From assembly GCA_022702705.1 (NCBI GenBank), contig CM040434.1:56069991-56133990 (forward strand): DNA of 64,000 nucleotides, in the 5' to 3' direction. Made by a program: the position numbers and the translations under genes. Under the pieces are notes generated by a model. That model did no database searches and was not told where the DNA came from. It saw nothing but the letters and a program-made list of their open reading frames with translations. This document shows, piece by piece, positions 1 through 11,850 of the stretch. The stretch's first letter is position 1. Each line of letters begins with the position of its first letter. The stretch comes from Papilionanthe hookeriana x Papilionanthe teres (Eukaryota > Streptophyta > Magnoliopsida > Asparagales > Orchidaceae).

Positions 1-2093
1 GGGCTAACTTACACACACACTACATTTATACACTACACTTTCACACACCTCCCAAAGCCACATACCTATACCTAACTTGGCCTCCTGACTCATGTAGGTG
101 ATTCACATGGATGGTCCTTAACCCCTAAGCCCTTGGCTAAGAGGGTTAGGAACAACATAGTGGATGCCTTAAATGAGTCCCTTCATGGCTCATGTGGGCT
201 TTATATGGCTTCATGGCTCAACCAAAATGATTTTATTCCACTTACATTCACCCAATTTTCAATCTCCCAAATTTTCAATTTTTGACCCCCGGGACCCTAC
301 ACCTGCATAGCCTACCCAAGTCCCTTGAAACTACCCAAAATTTGCAAAATCACCTAAATTGCCCAAAATTCCTCAAAACCAATCTCAAACATTTCCACAT
401 CACTCAAATTGATCATCCATACCCAAAAATACAAAGAATTCCAAAAATACCTCCCAATACCCTCCAAATACCCAAAATACCCCCTTGACCCAAAAAATCC
501 AAAAATTCAGAAAATTCCCAGAAAATTCCAAAAAATCCCAAATATTCCCAATTTTATTTTGTTCAACTACATAATGGGCTAATTTTGTCAATTTAAACCA
601 CTTTTGTCAAAACCACCAATTTGACCCATTTTAACCCTAAGTGAACCTAATGTCAAACCAAGCCTACCCAATTGACCCAAATTCTGGTCCAATTCAATTC
701 TAAACTTCAATTCAACATTCCTAACACCAATATAGACCAAATCCAAGTCCAATTTGATTGACATTTGGATCCAATTTCACTTTTGGCCTTAAAGCCCAAT
801 TTGGACCCATGACCCAAACCTAACCCAAACTCACCCAATTCAACTCCAATTAACCCCAAATCTTTTCTAAACCTTCCTTTACATCCCTACAAACAAAACA
901 CTAACATGATTTTCCCAACATTTAGACCCAAATCCCACTTAAATTCAACCCAAAACCAAAAAGCCCAATTTTGACCTAAACCCAAACCTAACCCAAATGA
1001 GCCCAAACCCTAAAATCAAAGCCCAACCGAAGTCAAAACCTCTTTCAAACACTACCATAAACATTTCCCAACATTTATTTTACACCAATTTCAACCCTAG
1101 CCCAACATTGGCCCAAGCTAGCCCAATTTGACCTACATTGGCCCATTCACCAAAGAAGCCCAAATTCAACCCAATTCAAACCCAAATCACTCCCAATTTG
1201 CTTCAAGTCACTCATGACACATCTATGAGCTAAACCCAACAATTATTTGGCCCAAACTTCTACAAAATTCCCATCCATAAATCTATTTTTAAACCAAAAG
1301 CCCACTTACATGAAACCTTCCTAAAAGCCCAAATTTTATACTAAAGCCCATATGATAAGTTCTTCTCATCATACCCTTAATTAAAATCATCCCTAAGTTC
1401 AAATCAATCATCAAATGATTCCAAATCAAGCCCCATACAAATTCCCATAAAAAATACCAAAATTTTCTTAAATCCATTTCCATGAAATTGACTTAACTTT
1501 TCCCAAGCCAAAGGTGAGCCATGAAGCCATGCATGAGCCACATGGGAGCCATGAGAGCCATGGAATCTACTTTCCACCTCACCATACCCAAGATGGCAAG
1601 AGGAGGAGGCCCTTTCCATAATCTCTTAAGAGTGATTAACCACTTCCATGACTCCACTAAACCATGCTTAAACTTAATTGTACTTGGATTGTGACTTGAC
1701 CCCACTAATCAAGCTGAGCCAAGTGACTTTCCTTCAGCCCAAATTGGCCTTGGAGGGTGAACCTAACCCAAAACCAAGGGTTGACCCATTTAGACCCAAA
1801 CTAGCCCTTTCCCATTCCATTTTAATCCAAGCCTTTTACACATGGCATTTGCCAATTGCCTACACTAAACCCCGGCCACCGACCCTCTGGACTCGAGGGT
1901 GACCCATGCCTGCCGGCCGGCCGCCCAGGTCGCCGGGAAAACACCATGGCCGAGAGCTCACATGTGAGCCGACTTTGGAATTCTCCCTTGTTGAGCTGCC
2001 CCATGCCCAATGGCCACCATGGCCTGTTCTTCCCATGCCAGCAGCAGTCGATCCCGAGCCACTAACTCTCCCCGGGAGGCCCTCGGCCCTCTC

Positions 2094-2101
2094 TATTTAA
2101 A
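2094..2101 (+). promoter_or_regulatory. TATA box of element A 5' LTR
   Basis: TATTTAAA lies in a GC-rich setting and is kept at the matching place in the other LTRs: 21,594-21,601 (A 3' LTR), 29,053-29,060 (C, minus strand) and 53,695-53,702 (D, minus strand). It lies about 2.35 kb from the LTR start, so U3 is about 2.35 kb and the R-U5 part would be about 5.1 kb. Transcription should begin some 25-35 bases downstream; the start site itself is inferred. Confidence 0.7.
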
Positions 2102-2522
2102 CACCACCCCTCACGGCCATGAGAGGAGAGTTGCACAAACCTTGCTGAAACTACTGCCAAAATTGTTCCAAACCCTTCTCCATCCTTAGAGCGAGTTGAT
2201 CCCCGGTGTCGATTTGCCCTAATCCCCACCAACGAACTCGATTTCTCAAGCTGAAATTCCACCTAAAACCGGGACACTTCTCCACGGTGGACCAATCCTC
2301 AAATTGATTGGTCCTACACCTTCACCAGGACCAAGAGAAGGAGTCTACCAGCCAAAAGCCCCCTCTCCGGGCCACCCATCCGTTCCGGACTCAAGCTTTG
2401 TGATCGGGCTTGGTTGAAATCATACCTAGACAATTCACCGGGCCAAGGGACTTCATCTGGAGCTTGCTTGGACCCAATCGAAGGTGACACAACCCTCAGA
2501 TTGAAGCCACACTTCTCTGAGT

Positions 2523-2532
2523 AAAGGTATGA
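2523..2532 (+). other. Putative conserved 5' splice site in LTR leader (A)
   Basis: AAAG/GTATGA, with the GT at 2,527-2,528, lies 433 bases after the TATA box. The same spacing and motif occur in C (GT at 28,631-28,632, minus), D (53,268-53,269, minus), LTR2 (37,404) and the 3' LTR of B (59,837, as AAG/GTAAAC). Conservation across divergent families supports a real donor that would join the LTR leader to downstream acceptors. No transcript evidence is available here. Confidence 0.55.
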
Positions 2533-4734
2533 GCTAATTCTTCATCCCGAGCTTCTGGAGATTCTCCATTTCAAATGCTTTAATTTCAATGCATGATCAC
2601 CGTATAGATGTGCTCGTCTCTTCAAGACGAATCCATAGAGCATAAGAACACGAAAATCCATGGAGTATTGAGTGAGATATTAGGGATTTAGTGTGGACGG
2701 CTCTTGGGTGAGGACGCTTGGGGACGATGAAAGGATGTCGTTCATTCAATACACGCGCGGACGGACGGCCAGGATCGCGTCGGATCAGGAGATGGAACGA
2801 CACAGCGGGGCCCCGGAGCGCTGAGTCAGATGGCGGCGTCGAATGGGGGCGCGACACGCGGCGTTTCGGAGCTGCCCAGGTTGACGCGGCGTCGCGTGGA
2901 TAAATAGAAAATTAGGGTATTTTTCTATTTATTTAATTCCCTAAACTTCAAAAATCCATAACTTTGTGTAGAAAAATCAGAAAAATAAAATAAAAATTCT
3001 CTCTTGCTCAGTGAACAGAGGAGAATAATGTGGAAAAGAAATTATTTAATTTCATCAAGTATTTTATTTTTAATGATTTATTTACCCTCTGCATTCGTTT
3101 AATTCTCCATGCATATAGGGAATTCACCATGGCATGAGACCATAGGGCTTTTGAAGCCTCGAATTTGGGAACATTCTCCGAATTTTCCAAAGTCGGAGGC
3201 CATCCTATGAGAAGTTATTGATTTTTCAAATTCATGTTACTATTTTGAGTATTTTAATTCCAATAATTAGCATGTTGTGAAATAAATTCTAGGAAAATTT
3301 GGTGGTGTTTCTTATGACCAGAGGACCCTAAAAAAATAGGTTTTGAGTTAATTCATTTAAAATAACCCTAATTGGCTTAAGGACCCAAAATAGGTCCCTA
3401 ATTAATTAGAGCTAACCATATATCAAATTGACTTGAAATCAATTCTCCACTGACCTTTAGGATCAGAGGAACCCACCATAAAAATTTGAAGTCAATTGGA
3501 CTTGGTTAGCCCTACTAAATGGGTTGATTAAGCCATTTAGCCATTTTAAACTTTAAAAATTCATAACTTTCAAAATACCTTTCAAAAATTCACCAAATTG
3601 GTTTTGGAGCCTCTCTGATATCAGGGGAATTTAAGAAAATTAAAATTTCAATTTTCCAAAAAAGTTGATTTTTTAGTATTATTCTAATATTTTAATAAAT
3701 AAAAAATAATAAAAATCACAAAAATAATAAAATTCACCAAAATGACACATTTTGAATTTTAATCACTTAGGAACAAATCCCATATTTTTCTTAGGTCTAT
3801 TTAATGAGATATTAAATTTTAAAGCCCTAGGGTAATTTTAAAATTTAAAAAATGTATTTTCTAGTATTTTCACTAAAATAATTATAATAAATCAAAGAAA
3901 AATCAGAAAATTACAAACATTGATTCTCTGATTTCCTTGATATCAGAGAGATTTTTGAAAAATATAAAATTCATTTTTCAACCTTTATTTTATTTTTAAA
4001 TTAATTAATACTCCAAAAATTAAAATAATTTTAATAAAAATAATATATTTTAAAAAATCACCAAAATTGGTCCAAGTGGTCCTCTGGTCATTAGGAATGT
4101 CCCATAATTTTCTTAAGTACAGAAAGTTTCCCTTGGTCATATTATTAAATTTTCCTTGGAAATTCCTATTTTCCACCAAAAATAATTATATAAATAAATT
4201 AAATTCAGAAAAATCATATTTTCTCCTCTCATGTCTTTATTGACATATGAGTGAAGTCACATAAAAATCTCAAGTTCATTTAAGCTCAATTTAGTGAGTT
4301 ATGAAATTATTAAGCTTGAAGGGCAAAATGGTAATTAAAAAATTTAACCCTTAACTAAAACTTTAGGTTTAATAAAAAATTAACAAGTAAAATATTTGAT
4401 CTTAATCTGATTTGGATGATTGGAATTCAAAAAAAATTAAAGGATAGAAACCCACTAAACAATTTAAGATAATTAAAATAAACCTTAATTAAATAATTGA
4501 TTAAATTTGGAAGAATAATAAAGTTGGAATTATTAAATAGGGATATTATTAGGAAGAGATTTATTCTTTAATTTAAAAATCCCTAAATTAATCCTCTCAA
4601 TAATACTTAATTCTTAATTAAAATGATAATTCAAATTTAAGTTTTAAAATGTTAAAGGACTTAATCATTAAATTAAATTAAAAAGTTAAATTATTAAACT
4701 CTTTTTAAATTTTCAATTAAATTAAAATTAAAAA

Positions 4735-5130
4735 TAAAATTAAATTAAAGATTAAATCAAATTAAATCAAACAAATTAAGTAAATTAAATTAAATCAAAT
4801 AAAAAAATCAAATTAAATTAAATTAAATAAATGAATTAAATTAAATTAAATTAAATTAAATTAAATTAAATTAAATTAAACTAAATTAAATTAAAAAAAT
4901 AAATTATATTAAATTAAATTAAATTATATTAAAACATATTAAATTAAATTGAATTGAATTAAATTAAATTAAATTAAAATTAAATCAAATTAAATTAAAT
5001 TAAAGGAAATTAAATCAAATTAAACTAAATTAATTTAACATCAAATCAAACTAAATTGAATTAAATCAAAATTAAAACTAAAACTAAACCAAATTAAATT
5101 AAATTAAAGTTAAATTAAATTGAATTAAAT
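4735..5130 (+). repeat. AATTA/TTAAA-type microsatellite inside LTR
   Basis: This is a long degenerate run of TTAAA, AATTAAATT and AAATCAAATT units. The matching run appears in reverse complement in solo LTR D at about 50,720-51,110. It is part of the ancestral LTR and not a recent local expansion. Confidence 0.85.
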
Positions 5131-7244
5131 AACATCACCTAAGACATAAAGAAATTAAATATAAAACAACTTAAACACTTATTCCAAATTTAAACCCTTT
5201 AATCGAAGTTAAACTAAATCACAAATCATTGGAACACCAATTTGCCCTCGAAAATTTCTATTATCATAACTCCTAAATAGAACATTAAATGAAATGTTAC
5301 TCCAACTTATAGGATATTCAAATGTCCTAGTTCATCGAAGTAAGATAACAACAAAACTTGAATTCCCGGACGATTAATTCATTTGTATAATTAAATTCAT
5401 TTGGACTTAAAACAGTTCTAGCAATATTGAAAAGATGTTTAAGATTCGTCTTAAGCACTTCCTCAATATGATAGGATATTTATGAGAACAATTGAACTTA
5501 ATTGTTCTTTGATGAAGAAAATCGTCCTTAAACCAAAACACAAGAACCTAGACGTCATAGGAGATGACTAGCTATAGGATTAGAAACTTGGTATAAAACC
5601 ACAACCCTTCCCTTAGCTTTACCTAGGAACTTGCTTAAATATTCTAATTGTGTTTTAAGTGCAGCTTGGGATGACGGGAAGACCCTCCGAGTACGCTTTT
5701 ATTTTATTGCAATTTACCTTATTGCAATTTATTTAATCGCATCGCACTTACTTTTCTTGCATGATAAACAACTGTTGCATGAAAACCCACACCTTTAGGA
5801 TAGTTCCTAAAACTGAAAAAAAAACTAAAATAAAAGTCATCACAAGATAAAATTCACTGCCACAACATTTCAAAATATAAAACAACTCAAAATTTAATCA
5901 TAAACAGAACACAAAACTACAATTACAACTAAATTAAAACGTCCTGTTGGATGATCGGGAATACCTCGGATGATGTAACCTACGTGTTGCTAACGGGATT
6001 TCCCACGGTCTAAATAAAAGTGTGGAACTCATTCAGTTGAGTTTAGAAAATTCATCTGGACTAAGTGAATCCGATAAAAAAAACGATGCCGGAAGGATGG
6101 AACCGTGGGATCTTAACCGGTGTCGTTATAATCAACTTTAAGATTTGTTTTAATTAAAATACAAAATACACTTGGAAATTAAGATTCTCTCTAAAACAAA
6201 ACACTTTTCTCATCTCTTGATTTATGACTTCTAAAACTAAACCTCTGCAACAACAAGAAGCTCGGAGCATGGTGGGCAGCACGACCATCGTCATCAGCAA
6301 AACCTGAGTCTACTTCGACAGAAACATTCCTAGAATTAAACAACAAAGCCATAGGACTTCGAGGTAGTTTGCCTAGTGCAACATAAATCCTCAACCTTTT
6401 GTTAGGCATTTGCATTGCAAGTTAAGCCCTAACCGGTCTTAGGATTCCGAGGTAGCCGTTCGGTACGACATAAACCCTCACATCTTTCAGGCTATTTGCA
6501 TGATTCTATCATATAAATATAAGTCATAATTAATTAAAATTGGCAAGATTGAAATACTAAATAAACATTATGACTTTCCTAAATCCAAACCAAACAATAG
6601 GATAGTTGAGAAATTACCGAAGTTCGCTTCGAGTCTATAATTTCTCCTACCTTTCTTCCTTTGAATTCCCAAAACAAAATGTTCCAAATTTGATCCACTC
6701 CCTATTGAAATTCCAAAATTCAATCCCTTGAAAACTTAAAATTTGAAATTCTTGAGAGCAGAATTATTGATTATTATCGAGAGTTTTCTTAGGTGATTCC
6801 CGTCACTTAAGATGTAATTAACTATAGGGGCTTGCCCTTATAGAGAATTTTAAAGAACCCGAGTAATATAAACCCTGTTTAATGCTTTCATATTAAGCAG
6901 GGGATTTTGTCGGCTTATAAAATTGGTTCGCAGACCAAACGGATGTCACAAATCTTCTAGTTTATTTAATCGAGCCCCATCACTAAACAGTGTGTATATT
7001 CTTCGAGATAGTTACACAGTTTGTGATGCGGTGCTCGTTTATATAAACTATTCGGGATGTGAGATCAGTTTGATTTCATATCTTAAAATTTTCAAACTTA
7101 AAATTATTTTCAAAATCAAATGCTACTTTCTAAATTATATATATATATATTTAAATCAAATTTAAAACCTAAAATTCGCCGACAATTTCTGTAGGCGACC
7201 CCTTTTCAAAATACCACACAACCTAAAAATATGCCGACAATTTA

Positions 7245-7262
7245 TGTCGACTCCGCTGGGGA
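7245..7262 (+). other. Primer-binding site of element A
   Basis: TGTCGACTCCGCTGGGGA begins six bases after the LTR end. It differs at one base from TGGCGACTCCGCTGGGGA, the form seen in element C (24,936-24,953, minus strand). PBSs of this type occur in Tat/Ogre elements, where they are described as matching a tRNA-Arg 3' end; I could not check this against a tRNA set. Confidence 0.8.
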
Positions 7263-7767
7263 AGATTCCTCTCTCCATTATAATCAGATAATTCTGCTTT
7301 CAAAAATCGGCAGTGCATCCATGTCCTTAATGGATCAAACTACCCTTCCTTCCGTTGGGGTACTATGTTCATTTCTACCTTGAACAAGTATAGCTAACAT
7401 TCTCTCGGATTTAGGAGCCACTGTTTAGACACCCCTAAACAGAGAGGCTCCGAGATCCTTATACCTCATTTCCGAGGTGGGGTGGACCCCCAATAGGTGT
7501 TAGTTTAGGAGTGATCCTCCGAGTCGAGAAGTCTTGCATAAGACTTTCTTTTCCTTTCCAACTCTGAATCGGATTCCTTACCTTCTCTACACCTTTGAAC
7601 ATTCCGTTCTAAATAAACAAACCCTTTAATGAATGACTCTTTTAACAAATAACTTCTCCTTATAAATACATGAACAAGAATGAGTTCGGACTCTTTCCAA
7701 TTCCTTTCTTTTCGTCCTGATGAGAAGGAGCATAACTTGGGACTGACAATCAGGATCTGCCATGCAG
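7263..7767 (+). other. Untranslated leader of element A with putative 3' splice site
   Basis: No gene is supported here. The leader shares sequence with 24,404-24,935 of element C (minus). It ends in TGCCATGCAG at 7,758-7,767, which resembles a 3' splice site, and ORF1 starts two bases later. An ATG at 7,680 opens the same frame earlier, but the element C copy aligns to a start at 7,770, so the earlier ATG may not be the ancestral start. Confidence 0.55.
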
Positions 7768-7769
7768 AA

Positions 7770-8677
7770 ACGGAAGCCCCAAAGCTGATTTTCTCCTTCA
7801 CCAATGGACTGGACTTCGCTGTTTACAACGATGAGCTGCCTGACAATGGGATCATCCGGTTCGGACAAGGATTCGAGAACACAAATGTCAAGATCACCGA
7901 CGTTTCCCTTTTCGCATTGACAAACAAAGTATCCGAAGCTGAGAAGCCGTTGATCAAGTTCAACCTTAGATCAACTCAAGAGTTTCCGCCCCTGCAAAAG
8001 ATCCCGACGAGAGAATCTTCGTCGTCCGCAGAAGGACTGTTCTTGCTACCCCCACTGGTCTAGTTGTCTCTGCACCTACCACGGCTTCTGCCAGATTAAA
8101 GGGGAAGGAAATCCAAAACTATGGTGAACCTGTTACCGTGGAGGGTACAGACTTTCCTGTGAGACCTTCTATTTTTGAAATCGGGTCCAGCTCAAGAATT
8201 CCATCACTAACACGGACCCAAAGAAGGAACAGAAGTAGGAAGATTGCCGGGAAGGCCGTAGCCGCCGAAGTTGCTTTCCGTAGGAAATCCCGAAATCCCC
8301 GAGTACACACCACTACCCGAATACATACCATTGCCGGAAGACACACCTTTTTGGAAGGAAGTAGATTCCATCCCCTTTCCGCCGCAGCTGACGAGGAAAA
8401 TGTCCATAGGATTGTTTCTACATCACCTCGACCGACATACTATGACGACAGCAGAAAGAAAAGGGCTAGGATCACGCCATTTGCCCGACTACAGACTGTG
8501 ATCGAGAAGCTAGCAAAGAAAGAGAAATGCCCCGTATCAGAGATTCTAAGAAGAATAGGGCGGGTGCCAGTCAAATCCCGTCTTGGGCCACGAGTAAAAC
8601 TCGCCATCGTGACGGAAAAGCCAAATAAAAGGATGAAGGCTAGTCCGCCTTATCGTTGTTTCGGGGTTACGGATTAG
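7770..8677 (+). pseudogene. ORF1 (N-terminal ORF upstream of gag), frameshifted
   Basis: This is the unknown-function ORF before gag, in the position of the extra ORF1 of Ogre elements. The first codon is ACG where element C has ATG (24,401-24,403, minus). Visible segments are KLIFSFTNGL near the start, a hydrophobic and acidic stretch to about residue 75, TPTGLVVSAPT, an Arg-rich TRTQRRNRSRKI segment (about 8,210-8,245), and RLQTVIEKLAKKEKCPVSEILRRIG near the end. The reading frame shifts near 8,025, 8,278 and 8,345 and ends at a stop at 8,675. The same three motifs in the same order occur in the N-terminal half of the AlkB ORF at 15,403, so the two ORFs look paralogous. Function is unknown; the basic segment could bind nucleic acid or act as a nuclear localisation signal. 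Confidence 0.7.
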
Positions 8678-8816
8678 GGAGGATACCACCTTCCAGGCAT
8701 TTGGGTCGACGGACCATCCGGTCGTAGACCTTCGTCGCTAGAAGGATGGTATGGCGTCCCACTACTCGGACAACTAAGATTGAAACAACGAGCTCGAAAA
8801 GGAAAGTCTCGTCAGG

Positions 8817-11005
8817 AGACTTGAATTCGAAGAAAGTGCTATTGCAGTAAAGGGGACTCGTGAGAAGGGAACCCGACAGCTATCACACGACAACTGCGAG
8901 GATGCACAGAAAAGACCGCTAGAGGACGCTATGGAAAAGTTGAGGACTGATATTCGACGACTAGCAAAAGAAAGAGAAGAGAAATTTAGAGATGAGATTG
9001 ATTCGTCAGAATTCATGGACGATGAGTATGCAGAAATCAACATGGTCGAGACACGAGCTTCGTCAGCTTCACAAGGTGCTCCTGCAGCCGCAGAAAGAGA
9101 GGAGCCGGAAGTGATGAGAAGAACGGCTTCGAGAGAAAGACGATACGATCGCCCAAATGGCGAAGAGGATGGAAGAGATGGCTATAGCCCTAGCCACTCT
9201 CCAGAGTCAAGTGCAACCCCAAAGAGAGACACCCCCAGAGGTCATTCACATTGTGGACGGAGGAAAGGAGATTACATCCATCAACGGGGATGATCAACTA
9301 AAGAAAGATACAACACAAAGTATGATTCCGAGAAAAGATATCAAGAGCTTGGTGGAACAGCGAGGTGCGAGAAGCCTTAGCTCAATCAAAGAGCGGGGCA
9401 TCCATTCGGATGGGTAGACCTTACCGGAAGAATTCGATGTCTGTCCAAGTATCCAAAAGGCTTCGTACCACCTGCGTTCGAGACCTTTGATGGAGCCAGG
9501 AATCCCCGAAAGCATGTTGCACACTTTCGTGCCGGTTGTTGCAATGCCGGCGGGAGCGATGCATTACTCTTCCGACGGTTCGTCGGCGACTCGTCGGGAA
9601 TCGCCTTTGATTGGTATGCGAATTACCGAATGGTTCGGTGAAGACATTCTCGGAGCTAGAAAACCTATTCATCAAGCGATTTGTCGGAGCTCGGCACCAC
9701 ATCACTATAGGTGATTTAGTGGTAGAGAAGCGAAGCCGAACGAAACTTTGGTGGATTACATACTTCGATGGAGGAATCTAAGTATGAAGTGTGAACCACA
9801 ATTACAAGAACGAGCATGCGATCGGCATCTTACTTAAAAGCATTCACGGCCCGATAGCACTTCTCCTCAAAGGATTCACTATTAAGACTTTCGAGAAGTT
9901 GTTAAGCAAGGCCGGGAGCTTGCAAGAAGAGGCGAAGCAATTAAGTTTCACCGACGAGACGGACAAGCAAAAGCACGTGAAGACTTTTGAAAAGAAATCC
10001 GGGATCGTTGCAGCGAGTCGACAAAGGCAAGCAACCGATACAAATATCGTCGAACGGCCACAACAACCTCAACGGAATTATAAACAACCCCGACCCAGCT
10101 ATCGATCATCTCCACAGTATGAACAACCGCCTCGTCCGCAACGTACATTAAGGGAGTTTCTGAGCAGGGAATATCCATTAAAAAATGAGGCAGTGCCAAA
10201 GATGTTCCGTAGTCTAATGAAGACTCCAGATTTCCAGCTGCCAGAGCCTAAAAGACCAGAAGAAGTCAACAAGAAAGGTGATCCCAACTTTTGCCCTTAC
10301 CACCGGATGCTTGGACACAAGATAGAGGATTGCATTACCTTCAAAAGTTGGCTCAATGACAACCTTCGGAAAGGGAATATAACAATCCCGAAGGAGTACA
10401 TGAAGGAACCCCAGAAAGGAGGTTCCGTCAATGTTGTCTCGACTGATCTCATTGTTCCGATAGATCCCTATACAGCTAACGATGGATGGACTACCGCTTG
10501 GACAAGGTCTTCGAAAAAGATTTTAGACAGCAACCAAACCGCTTCGGTGCGAGCTTCAATTCAGAACTCGAAACCTATCAAGTCGGCACTATCACTTACG
10601 ATAGAAGAACCACCTCAACAAGAGACAATTGAAGAGAAGAAGAAAATCGACGAAGAAGAGAAGATCGAGGCTCCTAAGGCTAGACTAGGGGCTGCTTATC
10701 CTAGGATAGTTATTTCAGATTCAGGGGAGAAATCCCTCGAACCTCTGACTCTGTATGATTATCTGCTCACTTCAGTGGGATCTTATAATGATAAGGGTGA
10801 TGGCGTTGGCTACGTTTTGACTGTTTCTAATGATTACGTAACTAGTGACAATCCGGACATCAATTTCGATACCAACGACAATTCTCAAATCATACACAAT
10901 CTCGACGATCACAATGATAAAGAAGACATCCATCAAGGAGGCTACGAGAGTTCAACAAGCAACGAATCTATCTCGCGAGTTTCGAGGAGCTCCGAGTCAC
11001 AATAG
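8817..11005 (+). pseudogene. gag: gag of element A, frameshifted
   Basis: This encodes the structural capsid/nucleocapsid protein that packages element RNA in cytoplasmic particles. Reading starts in frame at about 8,817 (RLEFEESAIAV), passes a charged helical stretch (8,931-9,060) and a predicted coiled segment (KRMEEMAIALATLQSQVQ, about 9,160-9,213), then shifts frame. The capsid core is recognisable at about 9,485-9,720 from FDGARNPRKHVAHF and FDWYANY, and matches the better-framed copy in element B at 39,949-40,209. A 404-codon open stretch (9,791-11,005) holds the capsid end and a zinc knuckle CPYHRMLGHKIEDC at 10,292-10,333 (C-x2-H-x4-H-x4-C, the spacing of Tat Gag proteins). An acidic, Ser-rich tail follows. 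Several indels make it non-functional as read, unless some are assembly errors. Confidence 0.82.
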
Positions 11006-11381
11006 AGTTAGAGCCTTCGGACTGCGAAGCTAATCCGGAAGAACTCGTCATTCCGATTCAGAAGAAACACCGGCAAGCCCAACACTAGAGTCGAAGAAAT
11101 TACGTAAGTTAACTTAAGAAGTGGAAGAGTTTTACCTCCGAGGATGGGTCCAAAGGACAAAGGGAAGCGGTGGTTGTTCAAGAAGAACCAACCCCGACGG
11201 AAGAAATACCCATTCCGAGAAGAAATCGAGACACATGGAAATAAAGTGGACTACAACGTGCTAGCCCATCTTAGGAAACTACCGAGCTAAGCCGAGCATC
11301 TACGACGCTCTCATCTTATCGAAAGGAGATGAGAGAAGCTCGATCGAGGCCTTACTTGATCCGTAAATTTTCTTAGCTCAA

Positions 11382-11850
11382 ATGGTCGGAGATTCCTTAG
11401 ATGAGGTTTGCTCGTTAAAGGAACGACGAGGCGTTACCTTCACGGACAATGACCTACTACTTGGGACAGCGGATCACAACCGACCGTTGTACATTTCGAT
11501 TCATAATCGGAAAATTTACACTCTCCGGAGTATTGGTGGATCCGGGAGCATCAATCAATATAATGAGTCTTCGAACGCTAGCATACTTGGAAATTGATGC
11601 TCGCGAGCTCGAAGCGGACAAAATATTATTAAGAGGATTCAACCAGAAAGGAGAAAGAGCCCTCGGATCAATAACACTACTAATGAAGACCGGTGACTTA
11701 GCAAAGACAACCGCAAAATTTCACATAATTGATTCAGAAACGTCGTTCAACGCACTACTTAGGCCGACCATGGATACATGAAAACAGGATGGTACCATCA
11801 TCTCTACATCGGTGCATCAAATACTACGATGGAGGGGAACGAGTGCATCA
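11382..11850 (+). pseudogene. pro: Retroviral-type aspartic protease of element A, frameshifted
   Basis: The protease cleaves the Gag-Pol polyprotein. The N-terminal part (NRPLYISIHNR) is in one frame and from about 11,505 the rest is in the next. The active-site loop reads LVDPGASINIM at 11,533-11,565. The usual D-T/S-G is D-P-G here, and element B has the same DPGAS (41,810-41,830), so this is an inherited feature and not decay. The flap and C-terminal part follow (LLRGFNQKGE and SFNALL). After a further frameshift near 11,760 the typical Tat continuation (GRPWIH) is out of frame. It probably formed one polyprotein with gag and pol before decay. Confidence 0.8.

Larger units (their letters stand above)
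1..7239 (+). repeat. 5' LTR of element A (Tat/Ogre-like Ty3/Gypsy), left end cut by window
   Basis: Position 1 matches 19,521 in the 3' LTR of the same element, which is base 260 of that LTR, so about 259 bases lie outside the window and the full LTR would be about 7.5 kb. The right end is ATATGCCGACA at 7,239, followed by a primer-binding site. The two LTRs of A are very similar: I count about five differences in the first 300 aligned bases. Parts in order are a C-rich, G-poor stretch (1-1,850), a GC-rich promoter zone (1,880-2,530), a CpG-dense block (2,690-2,900), AT-rich sequence with an AATTA-type microsatellite (4,735-5,130), and a U5-like end. Short ORFs in it are low-complexity chance frames and no gene is supported. 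Confidence 0.92.

Noticed and set aside
1404..1705. Minus-strand frames repeated at 20,906-21,207
   Set aside because: They recur only because the LTR is repeated. Composition is that of the C-rich U3 and no protein family is suggested.
8138..8677. ORF1 as a host protein-coding gene
   Set aside because: A copy in the same relation to PBS and gag occurs in element C, so it belongs to the retrotransposon.
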